Positions 26,963 through 34,947 of a stretch of DNA of 64,000 nt are shown one piece after another. Position numbers and translations under genes: made by a program. This stretch comes from Shimwellia blattae DSM 4481 = NBRC 105725 (GTDB lineage Bacteria; Pseudomonadota; Gammaproteobacteria; Enterobacterales; Enterobacteriaceae): positions 2,604,001-2,668,000 of the forward strand of contig NC_017910.1 in the NCBI RefSeq assembly GCF_000262305.1, written 5' to 3'. Each line of letters starts with the position of its first letter. Within the stretch, counting starts at the first letter, position 1. Below the pieces are notes generated by a model. It was not told where the DNA came from, did not search any database, and saw only the letters and a list, made by a program, of their open reading frames with translations.

Positions 26963-27808
26963 TCAGCCCTGCCTTGCACGCTGGATATCGCGCATACGTT
27001 GCTTTTCTGCCCGGGACATCAGGATCCAGGCGATAAATCCGATAACCCCGACCACTCCCAGTATAATCGATGCCAGCGCATTAATTTCCGGGTTAACCCC
27101 CATGCGCACACTGGAGAACACCAGCATGGGCAGCGTGGTCGCCCCGGGGCCGGAGACAAAGCTGGCTATCACCAGGTCATCAAGGGACAGGGTAAACGCC
27201 AGCAGCCAGCCGGAGATGATAGCCGGTGAGATCATCGGCAGCGTGATAACAAAAAAGACCTTCAGCGGCGGCGCGCCAAGATCCATCGCCGCCTCTTCAA
27301 TGGAGTGGTCCAGCTCACGCAGGCGGGCACTGATCACCACCGCCACATAGGCGGTGCAGAAGGTCACATGGGCCAGCCAGATGGTCAGCATACCGCGCTC
27401 GCTGGGCCAGCCAATAGCCTGCCCGAGCGCCACAAACAGCAGCAACAGCGACAAGCCGGTTATCACATCCGGCATAACCAGCGGCGCGGTGAGCATAAAA
27501 GCAAAGCCATTCGCCCCGCGAAACCGCCGGAAGCGCACCATCACTACCGAGGCTATCGTCCCGAGGATCACCGCCATGCTGGCCGCCGCGGCCGCAATCG
27601 TCAGGCTCAGCACCACGGCGCCTATCATCTGGGTATCGTGAAACAGCACCCGATACCACTGGGTGGACCAGCCAGCCCAGACAGTCACCAGCCGCGAGCT
27701 GTTAAACGAATAGATAACCAGCATCAGCATCGGCGCATACAGGAAGGTAAACCCGATAACCAGAATCAGGATCCGCCACGGTGAACGTACTACTGGTAAG
27801 TTATTCAT
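26963..27808 (-). CDS. potI: Putrescine ABC transporter permease PotI
   Basis: PotI (281 residues, the E. coli length) is one of two permeases of the PotFGHI putrescine importer. It starts MNNLPVVRSPWRILILV and has six membrane segments and an EAA loop (IEEAAMDLGAPPLKVFF). The end is RDIQRARQG. The ATG at 27808 overlaps the potH stop (ATGA). A 14-codon upstream extension falls inside potH and is dropped. Confidence 0.97.
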   Translation of the reverse strand: MNNLPVVRSPWRILILVIGFTFLYAPMLMLVIYSFNSSRLVTVWAGWSTQWYRVLFHDTQMIGAVVLSLTIAAAAASMAVILGTIASVVMVRFRRFRGANGFAFMLTAPLVMPDVITGLSLLLLFVALGQAIGWPSERGMLTIWLAHVTFCTAYVAVVISARLRELDHSIEEAAMDLGAPPLKVFFVITLPMISPAIISGWLLAFTLSLDDLVIASFVSGPGATTLPMLVFSSVRMGVNPEINALASIILGVVGVIGFIAWILMSRAEKQRMRDIQRARQG

Positions 27809-28764
27809 CCCTGCCCCTCCGCGTCTTTGTTCTGATGCTTGTGGAACCACATGATAGGCACAATCAGCAGCACCAGCATCACAATCGCCACTGCCGAAGC
27901 TACCGGCCAGTCGCGGTTATTAAAGAACTCCTGCCACAGGACCCGGCCAATCATAATGGTGTCCGGCCCGCCCAGCAGTTCCGGAATCACAAACTCCCCC
28001 ACCGCCGGAATAAAGACCAGCATGGAACCGGCAATAATCCCGCCTTTGGTCAGGGGCACAATCACGCTGAAGAACGTTTTCAGCGGCCGGGCCCCCAGAT
28101 CGAGCGACGCCTCCACCAGCGAGTAATCAATGCGGGTCAGGGCCGTGTAGATAGGCAGCACCATAAACGGCAGGTAGGCATACACAATGCCGATATACAC
28201 CGCCACATTGGTATGCAGGATAGCCAGCGGCTGATCAATCACCCCCAGCCACAGCAGGAAATTATTAAGCACCCCGTTCTCTTTGAGGATGCCTATCCAG
28301 GCGTAGACACGAATAAGAAACGAGGTCCAGGAGGGCAGGATCACCAGCAACAGCAGAATATTGCGCGTGGAATCCCGGCTGTGCGCCACCGCCCAGGCCA
28401 GCGGATACCCCAGCAACAGGCAGCAAACCGTCGACACGGCGGCTACCTGAAGCGACTGGAGATACGCCTCCGCATAGAGCGGATCGTCAGTCAGTTGCAG
28501 GTAGTTGGCGAAGTTAAGCACCACGGTGAGCTGGCCGTCTGCCCAGCTCAGCAGATCCGTGTATGGCGGGATCGCCCGGGCGATATCCGCCAGGCTGATT
28601 TTAAACACAATCAGGAACGGCACCATAAACAGCAGGATCAGCCAGATAAACGGCAGACCGATCACCAGTTTACGGCCATGGGCCATTTGCAGGCGTGCCA
28701 GCCAGTGACGCAGGCCGCCTTCGGGAGGTTTTGCCTCCGGGCGTTCAGATACAGCGCTCATCAT
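27805..28764 (-). CDS. potH: Putrescine ABC transporter permease PotH
   Basis: PotH (318-319 residues) is the second permease. Blocks RKLVIGLPFIWLILLFMVPFL (part), the EAA loop VEASLDLGARPLKTFF and ELLGGPDTIMIGRVLWQEFF match E. coli PotH. Two adjacent ATGs (28764 and 28761) follow GAGGGG; the second has the better spacing. It begins a few bases after the potG stop and overlaps potI by four bases. Confidence 0.97.
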   Translation of the reverse strand: MMSAVSERPEAKPPEGGLRHWLARLQMAHGRKLVIGLPFIWLILLFMVPFLIVFKISLADIARAIPPYTDLLSWADGQLTVVLNFANYLQLTDDPLYAEAYLQSLQVAAVSTVCCLLLGYPLAWAVAHSRDSTRNILLLLVILPSWTSFLIRVYAWIGILKENGVLNNFLLWLGVIDQPLAILHTNVAVYIGIVYAYLPFMVLPIYTALTRIDYSLVEASLDLGARPLKTFFSVIVPLTKGGIIAGSMLVFIPAVGEFVIPELLGGPDTIMIGRVLWQEFFNNRDWPVASAVAIVMLVLLIVPIMWFHKHQNKDAEGQG

Positions 28765-28770
28765 CCCCTC

Positions 28771-29904
28771 CTACACGGTCAGCACGACACAGCTGTCGGC
28801 ATCCCAGCACAGACGGACCTCGTCTCCCCAGGTCGGGGTCCCTTTGCGATAGCGGTGAGCATTCTGCAGTTGGGCGCTGAGCATCTGGCCACTGTGCAGG
28901 CGGATATGGTAAATCGACAAATCCCCCAGATAAGCGATATGTACCACCTCCCCCACGGCAAAGTTATAGCCGTCTGGCGGGGGGGTCTCACAGAGCATCA
29001 CCTTTTCCGGGCGCAGCGCCACATACACCGGCACACCGTCCACCACGGAGGCATCCGGATCCACTTTCAGCGGGTGGACCAGGCCCGGGGAGTCAATCAC
29101 CAGGCCGTCTTCATCACGCTGCTTCAGTAACCCCTCAAACACATTGACCGAGCCGATAAACTCCGCGCTGTAGCGGGTGGTGGGGTGCTCATAAATCTCT
29201 TCCGGCTCGCCAATCTGGACAAATTTACCGCGATTCATAATGGCGATACGCCCGGCCATGGTCATGGCTTCTTCCTGGTCGTGGGTCACCATCACACAGG
29301 TGGCCCCTACCCGCTCAAGAATATCGACCACTTCCAGTTGCATCCGGTCGCGCAGTTTTTTATCCAGCGCCCCCATGGGCTCGTCCAGCAGCAGCAGTTT
29401 TGGCCGCTTCGCCAGGCTACGGGCCAGGGCCACCCGCTGGCGCTGGCCGCCGGACAACTGGTGCGGTTTGCGCCGGGCATATTCCTGCATATGCACCAGC
29501 GCCAGCATCTCTTCTACCCGGCTGGCAATTTCGCCTTTTGGCAGCCGGTCCTGTTTCAGGCCAAAGGCGATATTCTGCTCCACGGTCATATGGGGGAACA
29601 GCGCGTAAGACTGGAACATCATATTGACGGGCCGCTGGTAGGGCGGTACCCGGGACAGGTCCACCCCGTCGAGCATAATCTGCCCGTGGGTGGGGGTTTC
29701 AAACCCGGCCAGCATCCTTAACAGGGTGGATTTACCGCACCCGGATGCCCCGAGCAGCGCAAAAATCTCCCCTTTATAGATAGTCAGGCTGACATCATCC
29801 ACGGCGTTCTGGCCGTCAAATGATTTTGTCAGATTACGAACTTCAAGTAGCGGAGTCAGCGCTTTTATCGTTTTCGCCCGCGGGCGGAGGATAGTTTCAT
29901 TCAC
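28771..29904 (-). CDS. potG: Putrescine ABC transporter ATPase PotG
   Basis: PotG (377 residues, the E. coli length) energises putrescine uptake. Walker A is GASGCGKST, the signature is LSGGQRQR and Walker B is LLLLDEPMGALD. A C-terminal TOBE-type regulatory domain follows from about residue 250. The GTG at 29904 was chosen because GGAGGG lies nine bases upstream and the resulting protein matches E. coli. An ATG six codons earlier overlaps the ribosome site. Confidence 0.96.
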   Translation of the reverse strand: MNETILRPRAKTIKALTPLLEVRNLTKSFDGQNAVDDVSLTIYKGEIFALLGASGCGKSTLLRMLAGFETPTHGQIMLDGVDLSRVPPYQRPVNMMFQSYALFPHMTVEQNIAFGLKQDRLPKGEIASRVEEMLALVHMQEYARRKPHQLSGGQRQRVALARSLAKRPKLLLLDEPMGALDKKLRDRMQLEVVDILERVGATCVMVTHDQEEAMTMAGRIAIMNRGKFVQIGEPEEIYEHPTTRYSAEFIGSVNVFEGLLKQRDEDGLVIDSPGLVHPLKVDPDASVVDGVPVYVALRPEKVMLCETPPPDGYNFAVGEVVHIAYLGDLSIYHIRLHSGQMLSAQLQNAHRYRKGTPTWGDEVRLCWDADSCVVLTV

Positions 29905-29962
29905 AGGGAAGCCCTCCGGCAAAAAAGTGTGGCCCGGTCGCCTTATCTTTTTAATCCAGGGA

Positions 29963-30020
29963 TCAGTGCATCAGGGCACTGACCATTTTGAGGCAATTGC
30001 ACTCTGATTGTGCAATTGCC
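29963..30020. other. Double hairpin between potF and potG
   Basis: Two stem-loops stand in the 178-base gap: CAGTGC / GCACTG (about 29964-29981) and an 11-bp perfect stem GGCAATTGCAC / GTGCAATTGCC (29992-30020). Neither has a T-run. Such structures often uncouple a highly expressed binding-protein gene (potF) from downstream transporter genes; that role is inferred here. Confidence 0.6.
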
Positions 30021-30082
30021 AGTGGTTAACGCACGATTTATGTCATACCTGACGCGACATCCGTTATTCAGAATAAAAAGGG

Positions 30083-31192
30083 TTATTTACCCGTTTTCAC
30101 TTTGGTCCAGGAGCGGGTAATCACCCGGTCAATCTTCGGCGACTGCACCTTCAGCGGGAACAGTTTGGCGCGCACGTCTGCGGGCGGATAAATGCCCGGG
30201 TTATTACGCACCTCAGGTGCCAGATACTCGGTGGCTGCTTTATTGGCGTTTTGATAAAACACCGTATTGCTGATATCGGCAATGACTTTGGGCTCCATCA
30301 GATAATTAAGGAACTGGTAGGCGGCCTCTTTATTTTTGGCATCGGCAGTAATGGCGAAGTTATCAAAGTAACCAATCGCCCCCTCTTTAGGGATGGAATA
30401 AGCAATGTGGACGCCGTTTTTCGCCTCACTGGCCCGGTTTGCCGCCTGCAGCACATCCCCCGACCAGCCAATTGCCACGCAGACATCGCCGTTCGCCAGG
30501 TCGTTAATATACTGGGAGGAATGGAAATAACGCACGCTGGGGCGCAGCTTCAGCAGCAGATCCGTCGCGGCGTTATAGTCGGCGGCGTTGGAGCTGTTGG
30601 GATCTTTGCCCAGGTAGTGCAGCACGGTGGCGTACATTTCGCTCGGCGCATCCAGAAACGCCACGCCGCAGCTCTTCAGTTTGGCGATATTTTCCGGTTT
30701 AAAAATCAGATCCCAGCTATTTACCGGCGCGTCGGCCCCCAGGGCGGCTTTTACCTTATCAACGTTGTAGCCAATGCCAGTGGTGACCAGCATATAAGGG
30801 ATAGCGTATTTATTATCGTGGTCGTTCTGGGCGGCCAGTTTCAGCAATTCCGGATCAAGGTTTTTATAATTGGGGAGTTTACTTTTATCCAGCGGGGCGA
30901 AAATACCGGCCTGGGACTGACGCTCCAGAAAGTTAGATGACGGCACCACCAGATCATAGCCGGTGCTTCCCGCCATTAATTTTCCTTCCAGCACTTCATT
31001 AGAGTCAAACACGTCATAGACGACTTTAATTCCGGTCTGCCGGGTAAAGTTCTTCAGCGTATCCTTACCCATATAATCAGACCAGTTATAAATGTGCAGC
31101 GTGTTTTGCTCGTCCGCCACTGCCACGGCGGAAGAGGCCATCAGAGCCCCGGCAATAATACCTGACAACCATTTTTTAGCTGGGATGGACAT
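30083..31192 (-). CDS. potF: Putrescine-binding periplasmic protein PotF
   Basis: PotF (369 residues; E. coli 370) is the putrescine receptor of PotFGHI. The signal peptide is MSIPAKKWLSGIIAGALMAS...VAVA. Hallmarks are LHIYNWSDYM, YDVFDSNEVLEGKLMAGSTG, YFHSSQYINDLANGD and PGIYPPADVRAKLF. The ATG at 31192 was preferred over one three codons earlier because the AAGGA lies at a better distance. It is first in potFGHI. Confidence 0.95.
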   Translation of the reverse strand: MSIPAKKWLSGIIAGALMASSAVAVADEQNTLHIYNWSDYMGKDTLKNFTRQTGIKVVYDVFDSNEVLEGKLMAGSTGYDLVVPSSNFLERQSQAGIFAPLDKSKLPNYKNLDPELLKLAAQNDHDNKYAIPYMLVTTGIGYNVDKVKAALGADAPVNSWDLIFKPENIAKLKSCGVAFLDAPSEMYATVLHYLGKDPNSSNAADYNAATDLLLKLRPSVRYFHSSQYINDLANGDVCVAIGWSGDVLQAANRASEAKNGVHIAYSIPKEGAIGYFDNFAITADAKNKEAAYQFLNYLMEPKVIADISNTVFYQNANKAATEYLAPEVRNNPGIYPPADVRAKLFPLKVQSPKIDRVITRSWTKVKTGK

Positions 31193-31556
31193 ATTTTTCA
31201 TTTCCTTCTCAAAGAGTAATGGCAATACGCGTGAGCGAGTAATCTGAGCACCAGACCGATATGCAACATACATGCAAAATCCGTGCGCATTTATCCTGAA
31301 AGAACAAAAAAATTTAAAAATATGACAAATTCGTTGCACGTTTTCGGTGCATGGCAAGAATAACGTTAGCAGGGGGTTCAGACTATAGCGAGGCAGAAAA
31401 AAGCTATTTTTATCAGCAGGTCACAAAAATGAATACGGAAATAAATCCGGCTGGTTAATTCGTGGAGGAAATGATCCGCTAAACCGCCAGCAGGCAATAC
31501 AATTCACTACGCAATATCCTGCACCAGGCACAGACATTGCGTAGTTAACGGGAAAA
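31193..31556. promoter_or_regulatory. ybjN-potF intergenic region
   Basis: This is a 364-base AT-rich gap holding the potF promoter on the minus strand (AAGGA ribosome site just before potF) and the 3' flank of ybjN. No gene and no clear terminator were found. Confidence 0.35.
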
Positions 31557-32036
31557 TTAATGTAAAAAGTGACTCATCTCCGGCTCTGCCGGTACGGCTT
31601 CATCTTCTGAATTGTAAAGCAGCTGGTTGGCTGAGGCTTCGAGGATCACCATCGACACCTGCTCTTCACTTTGCTTCATAAATGCAGCGAACTGCTCGCG
31701 GGTGACCCCTACCGAGGCAGACAGCGCCTGGCACACCACCAGTTTTGGCAGGTTGTCATCCTGGATATCAAGGAACGCTTTCATGGTCAGGGAGCTGGCG
31801 TTAATGGATGATAAATCCACCGACAGGGCCAGCAGCGCAGAGGGTTTCACTTCCGCCAGTGCCGAAAACAGCAGCACGTTATCGATCAAATCGACTTTGG
31901 CATCAAATACCCCTTCAAAATTCTGCATATGGGGAAGATGTAATGCCTGACAGGAGTCACACTCGTAAAAAGTGACTCCTATCTCGTCCATCCAGCGACG
32001 GACAGTTTCCAGTGTCGGAACGACGAGCGACGCCAT
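31557..32036 (-). CDS. ybjN: YbjN family protein
   Basis: This 159-residue protein corresponds to E. coli YbjN (158), a cytosolic, multicopy-active regulator that affects motility, fimbriae and stress traits. It shares the T3SS-chaperone-like YbjN fold. Conserved blocks are FYECDSCQALHLPHMQNF, DNLPKLVVCQALS and SEEQVSMVILEA. The acidic C-terminal tail is divergent but ends in the shared FLH. The reading direction is the same as rimK upstream, with a 164-base gap. Confidence 0.94.
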   Translation of the reverse strand: MASLVVPTLETVRRWMDEIGVTFYECDSCQALHLPHMQNFEGVFDAKVDLIDNVLLFSALAEVKPSALLALSVDLSSINASSLTMKAFLDIQDDNLPKLVVCQALSASVGVTREQFAAFMKQSEEQVSMVILEASANQLLYNSEDEAVPAEPEMSHFLH

Positions 32037-32200
32037 ACCTCGGATACCTCTTTAACATTAATGACGGGGGCGAAATAAAGCGCTATACCCTGAATAACCG
32101 GCGTTGCGCGGTAAACAGACCAGCGCTGCGCCAGAAACGACGGGGACATAGATTACGCAAAAAGCGCCCCGGATACCATGTGATAATCCACCTGCGCCGG

Positions 32201-33103
32201 TTAGCCGCCGGTTTTCAGGCTGTATCCCTCATGGACCTGCCCTTCAACCCGGCGGATCATCATGGTGGCAATATCCAGCCCGGTGGTCTTTTCTATCCCT
32301 TCCAGCCCGGGGGAGGCATTCACCTCCATCACCAGCGGCCCGCGGCTGGCGCGTAAAATATCCACACCGGCCACCTCAAGCCCCAGCGTGCGGGCGGCTT
32401 TAACCGCCAGCGCCCGCTCCTGCCCGGTTATCTCTACCCTGCGGGCGCTGCCGCCACGGTGCAGATTAGAGCGAAAGTCGCCGGGCTTTGCCTGGCGCTC
32501 AATGGCGCCCACCACCTGGTCGCCCACCACCAGACAGCGCAGATCTTTCCCGCCAGCTTCCGCGATATATTCCTGGACCAGGATATGCGCATTCAGCCCG
32601 CGAAAGGCATCGATCACGCTCTCTGCCGCCTGGCGGGTCTCCGCCAGTACCACGCCGATGCCCTGGGTGCCCTCCACCAGTTTGACCACCAGCGGTGCAC
32701 CGCCGACCATTTTAATCAGGTCGCTGGTGTCGTCTGGCGAGTGGGCCATACCCGTTACCGGCAGCGCTATGCCCTGGCGGGCCAGCAGTTGCAGGGAGCG
32801 CAGCTTATCGCGCGCCCGGTTGATAGCCACCGACTCATTAAGGGGGTAGCTCCCCGAAAGCTCAAACTGGCGCAGCACCGCCGTACCATAAAAAGTAATG
32901 GCGGAGCCAATGCGGGGAATGATCGCATCATAATGGGGGAGTTGTCGCCCTTTATAGTGCACTTGTGAAATATCCGCACCTATTGTCATATAACAGGAAA
33001 GCGGATCGATAATATCAACCTGATGGCCCCGTGCTACTGCGGCCTCGCGCAGCCGTTTACAGGACCAGAGCGACCCGTCCCGGGATAAAATAGCAATTTT
33101 CAT
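32201..33103 (-). CDS. rimK: Ribosomal protein S6 glutamate ligase RimK
   Basis: RimK (300 residues, the E. coli length) is an ATP-grasp ligase that adds glutamates to the C-terminus of ribosomal protein S6. ATP-grasp features are PLVVKLVEGTQGIGV (near residue 139), VQEYIAEAGGKDLR and the Mg-binding VMEVNASPGLEGIE near residue 258. GGGGAGAGG stands before the ATG. It follows nfsA by 32 bases in the same direction, probably in one operon with ybjC and nfsA. Confidence 0.97.
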   Translation of the reverse strand: MKIAILSRDGSLWSCKRLREAAVARGHQVDIIDPLSCYMTIGADISQVHYKGRQLPHYDAIIPRIGSAITFYGTAVLRQFELSGSYPLNESVAINRARDKLRSLQLLARQGIALPVTGMAHSPDDTSDLIKMVGGAPLVVKLVEGTQGIGVVLAETRQAAESVIDAFRGLNAHILVQEYIAEAGGKDLRCLVVGDQVVGAIERQAKPGDFRSNLHRGGSARRVEITGQERALAVKAARTLGLEVAGVDILRASRGPLVMEVNASPGLEGIEKTTGLDIATMMIRRVEGQVHEGYSLKTGG

Positions 33104-33135
33104 CCTCTCCCCCTGACAATCCCGGCCCTGCCGAC

Positions 33136-33858
33136 TTAACGGCAGGCCCAGCCCTGCTGATGTAAATAGTCGAGAATAAACGGGCGGCTCTCTTTCACAA
33201 TGGTGCGCCGGATATGGTCGCTCCAGGTGTCCTGACGGGTGTTACTGCCCCGGCTCTGATAATAGGCGGCTATCTGGTCGTCATACTGCTGTAGCACGTC
33301 CCTGTCCACCGGGTGGTAGTGGTTTTCATGTACGACCAGCGCCTCAGGCAGGCGCGGTTTTAACTCCGGCACATCCGCAGGCCAGCCAAGGCACAGCCCG
33401 AACAGCGGCAGCACAAACCGGGGAAGCTCAAGCAGCCCGGTAACGGCGGCGATATTGTTGCGGATCCCGCCGATATAGACCCCACCCAGCCCCAGGGACT
33501 CTGCCGCTGTCAGCGCATTCTGGCCCATCATTGCCGTATCCACCACGCCCAGCAGCAACTGCTCCGCCCAGCCCAGCTCTGCCTGAGGGCAAATTTGCAG
33601 GTGGCGGTTAAAATCCGCACAGAACACCCAGAACTCCGCCGCCCGGGCAACGTGTTGCTGATTCCCGGCCAGTGTCGCCAGTTGCCCGCGCAGCGCCGGA
33701 TCCGTGATGCGGATAATCGAGCTGCACTGCAAAAAGCTGGAGCTTGAGGTCGCCCTCGCCCCGGCGAAGATAGCTTCGCGCTCGGCATCGCTGATGGGCT
33801 GATCCGTAAAATGGCGCACGGAGCGGTGGGCAAGTAACAAGTCAATGGTCGGTGTCAT
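33136..33858 (-). CDS. nfsA: Oxygen-insensitive NADPH nitroreductase NfsA
   Basis: NfsA (240 residues) is an FMN enzyme that reduces nitro compounds, quinones and chromate with NADPH. The FMN-binding Arg/Ser start HRSVRHF and the block ATSSSSFLQCSSIIR are present. The central ESLGLGGVYIGGIRN and the tail RGSNTRQDTWSDHIRRT are also there, including the NADPH-binding Arg. It overlaps ybjC by 17 bases, which suggests coupled translation. In E. coli nfsA belongs to the SoxRS regulon; no clear soxbox was located here. Confidence 0.96.
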   Translation of the reverse strand: MTPTIDLLLAHRSVRHFTDQPISDAEREAIFAGARATSSSSFLQCSSIIRITDPALRGQLATLAGNQQHVARAAEFWVFCADFNRHLQICPQAELGWAEQLLLGVVDTAMMGQNALTAAESLGLGGVYIGGIRNNIAAVTGLLELPRFVLPLFGLCLGWPADVPELKPRLPEALVVHENHYHPVDRDVLQQYDDQIAAYYQSRGSNTRQDTWSDHIRRTIVKESRPFILDYLHQQGWACR

Positions 33859-34120
33859 CGGGTTTTTCCTTTTTTGATTCTGAATGTGACATTAACTGCG
33901 GCGCCAGGCGGCGGGACATGGCCAGAATAAGCGCCACGGCGGCGGGCAGCATCAGCCCTACTCCGGCAAATATCATGATCAGCGCGGCCCCGCCGCTGCC
34001 CAGCACGCCAGGCAGCTCAAGATACTGATTAACCGAAAGCCACGCCAGCACCAGCAGTGCAATGCCCGCGGTTTCCAGAATCAGTAACGGTGGCGAAATA
34101 ATTGGTCCGGGTGTTTTCAC
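33842..34120 (-). CDS. ybjC: Small membrane protein YbjC
   Basis: This 92-residue protein (E. coli 95) has two membrane segments (ILETAGIALLVLAWLSV and ALIMIFAGVGLMLPAAVALI) and a charged C-terminal tail. The function is unknown; it is always found in front of nfsA. In E. coli the divergent grxA gene lies next to it. Here only 140 bases separate it from ybjM, and no glutaredoxin frame is present. Confidence 0.9.
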   Translation of the reverse strand: MKTPGPIISPPLLILETAGIALLVLAWLSVNQYLELPGVLGSGGAALIMIFAGVGLMLPAAVALILAMSRRLAPQLMSHSESKKEKPDDTDH

Positions 34121-34259
34121 GGCTACACATCCTTCTTGTCAGAATGCGCAGAGTATAGCGCCCGCCTACGGGCGCGTGCATTCCCGGCGACCGTATTCAG
34201 CGCAACAAATAAAGAAATGAAAAACAGATAGAAGGGGTGCCCCACCCGGGGCAACGGGG

Positions 34260-34649
34260 TTACTTTTCGCTGGAGCGCCGGTCAAACCCACGGCGCTTGC
34301 GGCGCATGGCGAACACCAGCAGAAAACACAAAGAGCCCAGCGACGACCAGAATACCGCACTAAACAGCCAGGCCAGCTCCTGCCAGAAGGAGCGCTCGGA
34401 GGCAAAAATCGTGTGCAGCGCAATAACGCAGGCCGGTAGCGCGATCATCACGCCAATCAGCGGCTCAACCACCCGCTCCTGGCGGGCAAAAAAGCTCGCC
34501 ACCGCGCCGGGGATCAGAAACACCAGCAGACCAAGCTCCGGGTGCCCGGCGGCACGAAATGCGCCACGCATGTTCCAGCGCACGGCCAGGAACACAACGA
34601 TAAACAACACACAGCAACAAATGACACTCATCCAGCGATGTGATCGCAT
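34260..34649 (-). CDS. ybjM: Inner membrane protein YbjM
   Basis: This 129-residue homologue of E. coli YbjM (125) has about four membrane segments. The matching blocks are MRGAFRAAGHPELGLL, PGAVASFFARQE and SFWQELAWLFSAVFW. The Arg/Lys-rich tail is divergent. The ATG at 34649 has GGGGGA eight bases upstream; an earlier in-frame ATG (34658) overlaps that ribosome site. The function is unknown. It is divergent from ybjL. Confidence 0.88.
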   Translation of the reverse strand: MRSHRWMSVICCCVLFIVVFLAVRWNMRGAFRAAGHPELGLLVFLIPGAVASFFARQERVVEPLIGVMIALPACVIALHTIFASERSFWQELAWLFSAVFWSSLGSLCFLLVFAMRRKRRGFDRRSSEK

Positions 34650-34947
34650 CACAACCATCCCCCAGACATTGCTACTCTCACACTTGTAACGTTTTCCCCA
34701 CGGGGCTCACATCAGACAAAACACCGCTATCCGTGCCAGAACTGAACACATAATTTGCTATTAGTTTTTGTAATCGGTTAACTCTCACTAGCCGTTAATT
34801 AAATGAAAGATTAAACTAACGGCGCTGGGCCAGATGCTGCGCATTTCACCCTGCAAAAGAGGGCATATCTGCCCGTGCGTCCTGGTGACATTAGCGCAAA
34901 AAACTATCACTTTCAACAGGTTACTAGTAAACAAAAAGTTATCCTTC

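Noticed and set aside
27781..29130. A 449-codon plus-strand frame across potH and potG
   Set aside because: Antisense to two clearly identified pot genes; rich in Gln, His and Arg as expected for a shadow of GC-rich coding.
34639..34653. TGTGATCGCATCACA as a CRP site at the ybjM start
   Set aside because: The half sites are perfect but the spacer is one base short of the CRP spacing, and the element overlaps the ybjM start codon region.
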